A stretch of DNA of 64,000 nt from positions 5,317,260 through 5,381,259 of the forward strand of contig CM024178.1 of the NCBI GenBank assembly GCA_013433145.1, in the 5' to 3' direction. Position numbers and translations under genes: made by a program. This DNA is from Ascaris suum. Lineage: Eukaryota; Nematoda; Chromadorea; Rhabditida; Ascarididae. Below are positions 26,404 to 37,935 of this stretch, one piece after another; positions within the stretch are counted from its first letter, which is position 1; each line of letters opens with the position of its first letter. Under the pieces are notes generated by a model. The model worked only from the letters and a program-made list of their open reading frames with translations. It was not told where the DNA came from and did no database searches.

Positions 26404-28194
26404 TCATTTCCGTTGAATCCTTTTTCTCTGCTTCGTCGCGGTATTCTTTCCTCGATCAGTTTTATTGAATGTATTCGATTGTTTTCTCATATATTCACTC
26501 GCTCTTTCCGAACTCATTTCCATACTTTCGATAAAATTGATGTATGCTTTCTCCTAAAATCATTGATTAATTAAAAAGAATTGAAAGGCAAACGGCCTTC
26601 GTTTACAACGGTATTCGCATAAGGCATAACGAGAAAGCAAGTACAAGCTTATTACGGCTTTCACTAATCATAGTCATAAACCGATTAAAAAAGGATGCCG
26701 TCCAGTGCTCATATGCACACATTTAATCTTCCAATGAAGGGTACGTATAACCTCACTTGTCCAATAAAAGTACGTATTATTATTGTTTATTTTTCTGTTG
26801 ACACTTAATATTGGTACTTTGGGATAAATATTATCGTTTTGCTAATATCACTATCACATAAACAACTTTCCCGTGGGAATGGCCCTCTAAGAGGAGGAAT
26901 TTTGGGCAAATAAAAGGTGAAAAGAGAAAATACCATCAATGAAGCCTGCCGTTGAGCTAATAGTAGAATAAAATCACCCACTGTGAAATCGCGTTCACAT
27001 TTTCCCAAACTTATGAAGTAACATCCTTTTCTTTTCGAGTGTTCGATGCTACAATATATGACATTAATTACTACTAAGGTTACCAGTTACAGGTGAAAAA
27101 ATAGTAAGTAGATAAGTGCTATTTTAAATTAGGTCATGGATTGGAAGAAAGAAACATAAATAAGCTATTCTAATGGAACCATTTCAAACAACAGCCTTCA
27201 AATTTTGTTATGCCACGAGATTTTGCACTGACAAAACGAATAAACGCTGAAATCAATGCATTCACTTCACATAGATAGTAAGTTGAAATAATCTTAAGCG
27301 GCAAAACCCTTCAGATATTTATTTCACCACTCTGAGAATAAATATTGAAATTGCACCCTAAAGTAAAGAAATGAGTATATCTATCTCATATATGCTTAAA
27401 ATTGTCTATAAAATTTCACACGTGAGCGTTACTCACTCCAAAAAACATTGAAAATTGCCTTAAATAGATTATCGAAATTTTGCTTTAAAAGTAGGCTTAC
27501 AGTGGATCATCGTTTGCTTCCCAGGCAGTTAGTTCCTTGAGACAGAATGGGCACGTTACATTGTCCAGATCATTATCCTTGCCCGGATTGTAGAAGAAAC
27601 CGGCTTTGGCCATCTGAATTTAATTTTTCAAAGAATTTCTAAAGAAGGAGGAAGATGGGGAGCAATGGCGGGTGGGGGAGGGGGAGGGGAGTTTTCTGAG
27701 TCGTCGAATGATTCACAAGGAAAAATATACGAAATTTTTGAAAAGAAAAGGAACTCAAAACGAATTGCAGCGGAATTTTCGCAAGTGTCATTCCAAACAG
27801 CAAGTTTGCCTCCAAAAAGAATCCATACCATCCCCCGTTCACCGCCCATCCCCGCCTCCCCTCTGCCTCCAACTTTCTCCTCTACACACTATCCACACAA
27901 CTCTTCATTCCACTTCAGTGTTAGATAGTGATGGAAATAATAAACAAATATTAATAAGTATGCGAAGGAAACCTTTTCTGGGCTGAGGTTGCAGGTTCTA
28001 TGAGGCCAGCGTGAAGTGAACGACTGGAGCCGGTATTCATAGAATAGAAACGGATGGTACAACTCCAAAAGTGGCGACACCGACCGAGGGGCAGTGAATG
28101 CAGAGTGTCCGGATCGAACTGTGATGGGTACATCTCCTCCTTCCGGGAAATCCCTCGCAGGGATGTTGACGTTTCGAAAATTCGAGGCGGTCAT
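26404..28194 (-). CDS. bir-1: Survivin / BIR-1, baculoviral IAP repeat protein (4 exons, complete)
   Basis: Exons: 27973-28194, 27501-27613, 26934-27048, 26404-26553; 199 aa. Exon 1 ends YEYRLQSFTSRWPHRTCNL-SPEK, the BIR start. Exon 2 begins MAKAGFFYNP and carries CPFC (C95, C98) and the WEANDDP loop. Exon 3 carries H115 and C121, then FTVGDFILLLAQRQASLM. Exon 4 encodes a charged, basic tail. Zinc ligands read C-x2-C-x16-H-x5-C. Survivin is the chromosomal passenger subunit that directs Aurora B and INCENP to centromeres and the spindle midzone. Intron phases (0, 2, 0) and positions match human survivin, and exon 3 is one codon shorter. The N-terminus before the BIR (about 50 aa) is longer than usual. 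The start was chosen at the first true ATG, 18 nt after an acceptor at 28214-28213. The domain call is secure; the N-terminal 50 residues are less so. Confidence 0.93.
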
Positions 28195-28226
28195 GCTGTC
28201 TGCAAGTGTCCACTGCAATGACGAAA
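28195..28226 (-). promoter_or_regulatory. Probable SL trans-splice (or 5' intron) acceptor of survivin
   Basis: The minus strand reads a pyrimidine-rich stretch ending GTCATTGCAG, with AG at 28214-28213, 18 nt before the ATG at 28194. This supports starting translation at 28194. A cis-spliced 5' exon would look the same. Confidence 0.5.
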
Positions 28227-28657
28227 GCCATTCGTATATTGCATAGATATATTATCGTGGCGTAACTTAACGATGTTTAAGCGGAAACCTTTTCGTTTGC
28301 TTTCATAATAAAAGAAACAAATAAAAATAAATACACCACACAAATCAACGAACCAGTTTTGTTTGAAAAGTACAACATTTGAAGCGCTCCGTTCGTTGCA
28401 ATCTGGATATCTGATCAAATTTTCCTTCAGTTCTGACTACATAGATTATCTTTTTTTTCGAGGACTGTATTTGAGAAGACCTCAAAGTCTCGAATGCTCA
28501 ACCATAATCGCTTTAAAAATGGACATTCGTCCAATATGAAAATTAACGCTTCGTGTGTTTATAAATTTGCAGCGAACTTCGAGACACTCTCAATACCGTC
28601 TCTGGAAAGTGCTGATCATTTTGACGTCGAGCCCAATGGGATATCAACTTTGTCGCG

Positions 28658-29673
28658 TTAACATCTAAACACCAGCGGAAGTCGCGTGCGAGAACATTCG
28701 CAAGCGATTTCGTACCAAATTGAAGGTTTCGATCCGGTTGCTGCTCTTGAAACAGAATTGTTTTCTGTGATCTTACTCGCACAGGCACCCGATCGCTCGC
28801 ACAACACTACAGATAAAAACTGACTATTGCCTCTTCAAATTGATGAAGTTATGCAATCATGCAAATTTTCAAACATACATTCTTACGAATTAACATATTT
28901 GCTGAAATATATTAAGGCGAGGGTTGATCTACGTATTTGTTTGTCCGCGTGTCTCCAGGTATTTGTCTTTTCTGCTGCGTTCATCTGCCTACGTGCGTCT
29001 CCAGGTAAATATGATATTTTCAAGAGCAGTGTGGTGAGATTACAATGAAGGAACTTGTTTTATATAATCTATGAACTGATGCAAAGCAGCAACATTCCGT
29101 TTAGTATCCTCCAACGTTTCTTTTGCAGTGAGCTGTATTTACAGAAATGAATGTTGCAAATAGAGAAAAGTTCTTCTATCTATTCCAATCATCATTTCAT
29201 TTCATTTCTTTCGGTCTCAATTCATTTCTAAACTGCATAGAACATGCGATTTTAACGTATAATTTATAGATTAAAATAAAGAGCCGGCAATAAATTGCTA
29301 ATTGGGGGGGGGGGGGGGGAGGAACAGCCATTATGTTCGTTAGGTTTTTCATAAAATTACTTATTTTATATTATTTGTAATCTGTGAATTTATGTTCTGT
29401 TATTTGTTATGTTATTTTATTGTAATCTATGCTATTTAAAATCTATAATTTATACTCATTTGATGTCATCCGTTATTTCCTGTTTGGTGAAGTTCCCAAC
29501 GCATGAATCGTTCGATGGATATGAAGGAAGAGAAAGCATGCAAATGATTTGCACCTGTTGTGATGTTAATTAACCCGGGTTCACCTTTGATACAGGGGCG
29601 CTTGAATACTTCGGAGTCATCACAACGTTCAACCTTGACGATGACCTCCAATGAGCACTTCACACTGGACGCA
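28658..29673 (-). CDS. Cysteine-rich, probably secreted protein (two 3' exons; 5' exon not found)
   Basis: Exon 29585-29673 (29 codons; acceptor GCCGTTTAG, donor AAAG|GTGAAC) joins in phase 1 to exon 28658-28806 (acceptor TTTTTATCTGTAG, ends at TAA). The split codon gives Val. The 78-residue tail has eight cysteines: VKCSLEVIVKVERC, then PCIKVLCERSGACAS, then WYEIACECSRTRLPLVFRC. Spacing is C-x10-C-x9-C-x4-C-x5-C-x26-C-x-C-x10-C. The even Cys count and the S-G-x-C and C-x-C motifs suggest an extracellular cystine-knot or cytokine-like fold. The WYEI..C.C..R.LP stretch faintly recalls IL-17-type factors, but that is only resemblance. No signal peptide exon was located. A GTTAAC just before the stop could be a donor, so the C-terminus may extend. 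It lies upstream of survivin on the same strand, with 445 nt between its stop and the survivin acceptor. An 81-codon frame over the same bases is treated as a shadow. Confidence 0.5.
29304..29319. repeat. Poly-G run
   Basis: Sixteen consecutive G within the intron between the two exons of the cysteine-rich gene. Confidence 0.9.
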
Positions 29674-30657
29674 CTAAACGGCTAATGCCGAAACTGCTTC
29701 AGTGTTCTGCTTAATTGTGCGCACTGAAATGACTTTAATCCTATGCTGTGCACTGTGTTTGGATTTTCATGCACAGTTTTAACCGATGGTTGCAAGATGA
29801 TGCAAAAAAAAAATCGCTCATTTAAAGGGTTATTTCATTCTAATTGCAGCTGATAATTCCGCGCCCCCCTCCATCCTTCCCCTGCCATCTATTTCTCTGT
29901 CGTCTCTCATGGGTTTTTGTTTACATTTTCCACTGATTTTCAAACACATTCTAATTAGATCTGTCTTGCAGTGATCTGATAGGCAATTATTCATCATATT
30001 TCGCAATATAAATTGGCATTTATTCAACACAAATAACAGTCATGGAGGTATGAGTCAGTATGATGCCTTGTTTACTTCAACAAATCAAATATCCAAGGCA
30101 TCTAAGGTATGCGTGGCTATACACATTACTGTACTCGCATACCTGTCCACAGGTGTTCGAATTCGCCCTGCTGATCAGCTGACTTTGTTAGCGATTCAAC
30201 AATTGAGCCTTTAAAGTGTAATTGAATTTTATTTCGGTGTGTTTCAAATCCTTTTCCCCTATATTCTAAACTTTGCTAGCATACCGAAAATCTTAATTTT
30301 TGGTCATTTCACAAACAACTTTCGACAGAGCATCTGAATAACGGTTCCATTGCAGCAGAGAACCGGTTGTTGTGCAAAGAGGCCAATGCTCGCATCGCAA
30401 ATATCGTTTTCTGCTTTGATATGCACGCACTTTCACCAGAATCACTATAATAGCTCGTTAGCACCTCATTCGAGCGTTGCATTTAGCGCCAAACTCAAAT
30501 TTTTCATTTTTATATTCATTTTTTTCTTCAACTCATTAATGAACAAATATGCGAAAGATAACATCATTAATAATATTTTCTTTCGTATAAAAGATCTCTT
30601 ATCTAATATACAAAAAATGTGCAATAGTAAATATTGCTTTCATGTGCATTCTGTGTA

Positions 30658-30676
30658 CTCTCTCTCTCTCTCTCTC
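30658..30676. repeat. (CT)n microsatellite
   Basis: About nine CT units in the gene-poor T-rich stretch. Confidence 0.9.
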
Positions 30677-33600
30677 GGTGGGCAATGAAATTCAACCGAT
30701 ATTACCTACTTACTCGTGGAAAAAGTCGACCTAATTTTTATATATAATATGCAAATTTTTTAAATAGTATTTGATGCAATATTCAATGTTAGATCACTTT
30801 AAAGATATTGTGTAAATTTTTTTTCCATGTAAATTTTTGCAGATTTCGGAAATTATGTAAATTTACAGATTTCAAGGCGAGCTTAATTTATTACTTAATA
30901 AATAAGTGGAATCGATGCGATTACTCGTGCATGGAATTCAATTACTTTTTACTGCATTCTTTCATCTTTTATCGATAATAGGTAAGTAATTAAAATTTTC
31001 GTTAACTTAATTTCGAAATGTTTTTATGGAACGAATAATTGTAATTGATTCGATTGCTATTTCATTTGTTGAGAAGAGTGATGTACTCAATTGGAATATT
31101 TTCACTTTCGCATTTCAGATATTTTCAGTTCCGAATATATTTGAATAGAATTTTATTAGTATATGCGATCAACCGTATGTGAATTTTTATTGGCTGCTGC
31201 TTTAAATGGTCAGATTCAATTTGTATTTTATAATCTCTTCGCTGAATTCTATCAACAAAATATCTTACAGTTTGAATGCTATTCAAGTTATTTGAATAGA
31301 ATGAAATGTTGTTACATTATTGTGTATTATTTCGTTTCGCCCTTATAGTCCTCCACAATTTCAGCAATAATCACACTACTATGTAACCATACGGTAAAAA
31401 GTTGATGGTTGCAGAAAATAAAAATCCCTAGTTTTCTCTTATTTTCTAGGCTCATTTGAGGCACTAGTTCATTTTTTTAGTCTTGGTAGTGTGGCGGTCA
31501 ATTCTTTAATTCATCTTTAACAAAGGACTCATTTCTTGATGTTCGTTCGACTGTTGCTAGTAAATGTGTGTTGAACATTACACAATTTTTGCAGTTCTTG
31601 AAGCATGAAGCATTACACAACAGGTTTCATTTTGAATGCAAATGCGTTTCGTAGAGGTGAACTGGAACTAATCATTGAGGAGAAAGCATTCCCTTTTTTC
31701 TTGTTGTTTTCTTGATAACTCACTCTATAAAATTAGAGAACGCGTTCTCATTCGAAGGGACTTGCTCCATTTATACAGTCAATATTCGACCTACTCCTCG
31801 CGGTCATTTCAGATGCTTCAAATGGCTCGTCATCTATCCCTCTTTATTAGAGTAATTCATTAATATGGAAGTATGATTACTGAAAACTTGATTATGAAAT
31901 AAATTTTAGCAGATGTAAAGGGAACTTTCTGGTGGCATTAGAAGCAGATTTATTCGCGAGATTTTCGGTGATACTAAGTGCAATTATAAATTGTTGTTGT
32001 AAACTTAATAAATGCAAATATAAAATCCTTCAACAGCACTAAATATGAAAATGGATTCTTCAAAAATATGGAATAGGTCGCTACTGAATTCCAACTTGAG
32101 GAGAGAATGCTCAGTTAAGAGTTGTGATAGATGCACAGATGAAAAGTTTTGGCTCGTTTGAAACATATATCACGGCTCTTCACTTTGCTGTATAGAGGTG
32201 CCAAAACTCTCGGAACTGCGATTCGAGAGAGGTAATTTATTTATTTACAGGTAAACTTTGTTTGCTTCCCACCGGCCATTTATGAAATATTCATATAACA
32301 ATGTGACCAATTTGGTAAATCATTTCAAGTGTGCGCCGTCGTTGGCAAAATGATCGTTTAAAGTACCATTGAAAGGCTGAAAAAAGCAATACTTTTTTTT
32401 GCTGCAAAATGTTCACTCATTATTGCCCTTTTCCGCTTTTTTTTTCGTCGTAACAAATAGCAGTGGCGTTCTTTATTCGTACTTCAGCGATTATTTCCTA
32501 TTGTTTATTCGAAATGAAATGCGGGATCTCGTTTGCTGTAATCGGCTGATCGATTTAAATATTCTGATCAGACTATTGATCATTTTCATAATTATTGTTG
32601 ATGCAACAATCACATCAAAAATAACATAAGTAGAAAACGACCTCATAATTATTGTTCGATGATCTTTTGAGTTACAGTGAAATTTTTGAATTTTTTAATT
32701 ACTCATTTTTCGAGTTCTTGCCAATTTAAATTTCAATTAGATGAGATAAAAGGCCAACTCATATCGGTGCGTATTTATGTCCGATTGCCGAATAGTCGTT
32801 GAAGCTGCAATTATGAACGTTGTAACGTAAACGTTTGCGTGTCTCTTTTATCAACATATTAATGATGCCTAAATTTTGAATCAAGCTAAAATCATTTAAG
32901 GGTCGCTTATCAACAGGCATAGTTTTCGCCTTACAGCTATCGGATCGCAAAAAAAGAGACATTTTTTTGTGGAATATCTGTAAGAGCAATCAGATCGCAT
33001 ACAATATGAATGCATAATTGCCCATACTTTATTGTTTGTTGGCATTCTCTAAAAGTGATTGGTGAAGTCAGCGAAACGTAAAAGTGTACATCCTATGAGT
33101 CCTCTATGGGAAGGTTTCACATTTTTTTCTTTCATTTTTTTCGTACAAAAATCTCATCAATGCGATATACGAAATAATATTTTTATTATTTGCATTAATA
33201 TTAAAAAGTACTTATAATTCGTTCATATATTACTGTTGGAAAGTTTTTACAGCTTAGTATGCATAATAATTAGCTTCGATTGTGAGAGTATTGTATGCTG
33301 TCTAGGTAAAGGAGAAATGGTTGGATGAGATGATGAAAAGAAGGCAGTTATGAAAGAGGAGTCCTATTGAAGAATTGTATTCTCAATCGATGAGCCTTGC
33401 ATGGATTCAGAAATTAGTATGTGCATTTGTTTGATCATATTCGTAACTGATATTCACAATGAGCGTTTTTAATGAGCATATTTTAAACGTGAGCAATATC
33501 CGTAAGGACAATAATATTTTCGAGCAGGTGGAGGGCGGTCGACGAACTGGTTGTTTGTGGCAATCTAAGGTGAGGTTTAGGTATTGCGAGCGTCGCAAGT

Positions 33601-36600
33601 GATGTGATCCAGTTTACGTTCGTTTTGCAAGCCGTACCACTACCGTGCTCGAAAACAACACATCAGAAATGTTATTCGCCACATCCATCCCCCATACCTC
33701 TGTTATGGCGCACAACTCATTCGTTCTTTCACCTTTTCACCGTTATTCTGTTTACTACGTAATTCAGCTCAAATTCTTCTCAAGGTAATCTAACTGAGAA
33801 AGAAGGGAGGGTAATTGTGATAAGAGGAATGGAGGGAGAAGAGGAGGTGGGAGAGTTGACGATTGCTGGGAAGATATTTCTTCTTCACTTCACCTCCCTT
33901 TTTCTCGAATTTGGAGTATTCTAATCAAAAAGCGGCTCAATCTTCCTAGGTCACCGTTTAAAAGGTTTTTTTGAAAAGTTCTAACAGTGTGCGCTGATCA
34001 ATTTTTCTTGTGACTGCAGCATTCCAAAGTGCTGAGAGAGATTTCCCTTCATTGGAAATTTGCGCTAAATGAGATTCAAGTTGGTCTCATCCTTGAATCA
34101 ATACCTCTTTGCTTGATGAGTACTCCCTTCTAATTTACCAAAATGTCGAATGAACCCCTCAAAATATTTCAGAGATTTATACGCTTTGGATTCGATTGAT
34201 GTTGCATATATGCAAAAGTGATTCCTTAGAACTCGAAAGAATCGACAAGAAGCTTTCGTGATTTAGTGTGTGCGAAGCTGAGGATTTATTTTAATTTTTT
34301 GGATGGCTACTAAACGGAGTGATTATTTCACATTGAACGGATTTTTTAATGATTTTTTGTGAATGGATTTTTCTTCTATAGTCTAATAATTCGTTTCGAG
34401 GATTTTTGCACAGATTGATGAGTTCCAAATTCATAAAGGAGTTTTTTTTTCTTCAAATAAATGATGCATTCAAAGAATTGATTTTTTCTTCTAATTATCT
34501 CAGAAATCTATATCTCTGCGATGAAAAAATTTTCCATCCGAACAAAAATCGTGCAATGTTCTCAAACAATCTGCGAAATAAAAAATGATTTAAGAATCGA
34601 AACATAGTTAATTATCCTTCTCTTATTTTTCTCATTCTTCCCCTATTATTGTTCTATTTTTTTCCGCACAAAAACCTCCCATATTTTTAAATAATCTGCA
34701 AGATGAGCACTAATCTTTCAGAGAAGCAAACTTCCTCAGCACTATTTATAATTGATATCAAAAAGATTTTTATTTTTTAGCTCCTTCTTTCACTTAAAGT
34801 GGTGAATTCCTTTCTTTAATATATCTCTTTATTTTCGGTATTGCAATTTGTGTTCACCGTACCCGATTTTATTTCGTTAGTAGGTTTTTAAATTTTCGCT
34901 TGGCCGTTTTTTATGACTACTCGAAAAATAAATAGCAAATGTTAAATAAACGATTTGAATCGGTCGGTCATTTGTGGGAAACTTTTCCTTGGCCAATTTC
35001 TTTCGAAGCGATTCACTCAGCTTGCATACTTTTAAGCTCACTGTTACTTTGTTTTCTTGCCAAGTTATGCATATTTTGAAGTAAGCAAATATAGAAATAT
35101 TGCAAAGAAGATGACATTGCATATAATTTTGCATTTCGCTCACCCGACTGATCGATTTCATTCGTTAGCAACAAAAATTAAAATATGCAGAAAACGCATT
35201 CATTTTTCGAATGGTTAATCGCCTCGCAAAATCTTTTGCAGTTTCGCTTTTATGCACAAATTTGCTTTGCGAAAGCGACGTCGTGCTTGTGCTTATCAAT
35301 GCGCGTTCATACTTTCATCTATCTGTCTATCTCTCTGTCTGGGCACTTGTCTGTTGCCTGTCTGTCTTGCATTTTTGCAGTTCACGAGCCGCTAAAGTGT
35401 CAAACACATTATTTGATGAATTTTTTGTACGTCGTAGAGCGGCGCTTGATTCTTGAATAGCTTGCTTCGTGTACACTTTGTTCTATGTCGAACCGCTAAC
35501 TTCGAAGGGGACGTAGATGTGCAGGTTGCTAGGAAGCTTGCACACATTTTGCGCCAACTGGATTTTCATTTCATGCCGATCGAGTAGCAGAAATATTGAA
35601 ATCAATATCAGAAATACTTCGAGGTATTCAGTGTTTGAAATATTCATAAATATTTCGAAATATTTGAAGTATTCAGAAATATTCACTATTTCGAGGAATA
35701 CTTGGATAGGTGATCGAATCAGCTAAATCGTGAGCGTGTTTTCTGCGTAGTTCACCTCTAAAATATGCAGAATAAGATCCTTGTGTTAGAGTTGATTGTG
35801 ACTACGGTTGTCAGGTGAGCGAGGTGCAGTAGCGCCTTTTAAACCTGCTCCAAACTTGCTAATCCATTTTTAAACTGAAGTTACAACGCAGACAAACATT
35901 TCTGAATGCGCAGAGCTTTGCGACAATAAGCTTTACGGGTGCACATATCGGCGCCGTTGGAAATCTGCAAATGCAAATTAGCAAAAACGTATTAAAAGAT
36001 TAAAGAAGCAAAAATATGAAAATGCAGGTGGGGTGGGGGGGGGGGGCTATGACGGAGAGGAGAATAAAACAGGTGATACATGTATCTACCTCATTTGTCG
36101 AATTTTGAACAGTTACATGCATATATCACTAACTAATTCATTGAATAATTCGTCGAACAGCGCAAAAGTAATTCCGTTGTTCCGAGCAAAAGTTGACAGC
36201 TGCAAGTCCTCGACGATTCTGATTCGATTTCCACTGTTTTTTTGCTTTTGCGTCATATTAAAATTCAATGTTTTTGAATCACCCGTATTATATCGGCACC
36301 AGCTGTGTTCACAATGGCAGTCATGTGATGTTATGATAGCTATGTCCATAAATATCTTATTTGCTAAACAAATGATCCCAACAACGCATAATTTTTTATT
36401 TTTTCACTTATTTTTGTAAATGAATAATTTCATTTAAATCTTAAAAGTATTACATTTGAGTTTTTACAAAGTGATCGATTTCATTTAAATTCTCAGCTCG
36501 TTAACTCATTTTAATGGTGATTTTAGAACTTTTTGCGATAAATTTTCTGTTTTGGCTTCACCTATGACAGTCGGCTGGTTAATCGGTTGAGCACGTTCAG

Positions 36601-37689
36601 GTTCATTTATCGGAAGTCGGGTGGACGTTGAAATAGTCGATTTCAGCTATTTTTTTTAGCATGATATTTGATCGATTTGATGGATGTCAACACGGAAACT
36701 AAAAGATTATTGTAAGAAGCTGCAAAATCTTTGGCGTGATTTTCATTCAGAGAATATAGAAGAAAAACGTCTTCCAAAGAAACATACAAAAGGTTGAATT
36801 CGATTTAGTTATCAATATTTCTCATTTGCCACTTTGCAAAATTTTCTGCTATCGTATAGTGGGGGAAATTATTTGTGCGAATTTTCTTGCAAAAAATATT
36901 AGCGAATAAACTATTATGAGTATTAAAAATATTGAAATTTTTATTGCAGCCAAAATCGCTGAATTTCTCATCAATGCCAATGCTATCATTTATATAAGTA
37001 TTGACTAGTACTAAACATTACAGCTATCTATTTCTCAACCAGTGAAGCATCTTTGAACTCTTCTATTACTTATTTCATATTTTCACACGTCACTAATTAA
37101 TTTGCAAATGATTGTTTACGAGTAATTTATTGTAATAGATCAATCTTTGAGTTTATTTTCATGCCAACTTCTCTGGCAACAGACCTGAATCCACACGCTT
37201 ATTTGCCAAATATTTTAGTCAATTCATTTCAAGCCATCCATCCCATTCATATCAATGGTTTATTATCGAACGAAATTACATCACACTTTCCGATGTCATG
37301 AAAGAATCGCAATCTATTGAAGGTAAACGAGTTCAGAGACGTTGTTGACTTATTTCTTATATGTTTAGACACAGTTCACCTGTTTATAGGGAACATTCAA
37401 AGATGAGAATCAATTAATCACTGTCATAATTAATGAGCGCATATGGGTAATTTTTCTCTTTCGACAAATATTCTGCAGTATTGTTGTACATTTGTGCATT
37501 GCTACATTTGGAATTGGTTCCCTCTAATAAAATAACTTTGCATCAAATACGCGGTGCTTTATGGAGCCTTTTATTTCATGTTGATGGCGCCAAATATTGA
37601 GTAACAATCGAAGAGGAACTCTTAAATCTCACCTTTACAAATGCACTCTGTAAATATTTTTATTTCCTATACTTGTTAGCGTCGTTGAT

Positions 37690-37935
37690 TAGGCTGATTA
37701 GTTTGTTTATTGTTTTTATTTATTTATTTCTTCGTTTGTTTATTTGTTTCTTTATTCATCTGGTTACTAGTTTATTCCTCCATTGGTTTGTTTATTTATT
37801 AGTTTGTATGTTTGTTCATTTATTTGATCGTTTATTTTTGCTCATTCGTAAATTTGCTTGTGACTTGTTTATTTATTTATTCATCTGTTGCTTATTTATT
37901 TGTTTATTCATTTATTGTTTATTTATTTGTTTTTT
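37690..37935. repeat. Degenerate TTTAT/TTTG tandem region
   Basis: Many imperfect copies of ttatttatttg. It encodes artefactual Phe/Ile/Leu/Tyr-rich membrane-like ORFs on the + strand. Confidence 0.8.

Noticed and set aside
28543..28788. 81-codon minus-strand ORF
   Set aside because: It overlaps the cysteine-rich exon in another frame; only the Cys-rich frame matches the phase of the upstream exon. It remains a possible alternative.
28853..29008. Plus-strand signal-peptide-like exon ending CCAG|GTAAAT
   Set aside because: The phase would fit the PPPPY gene, but it lies 12.8 kb away, antisense within the cysteine-rich gene; not enough support.
35185..35460. Overlapping plus-strand ORFs with signal-like N-termini
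   Set aside because: Two frames are equally open because of a tctgtctatc simple repeat; no conserved features.
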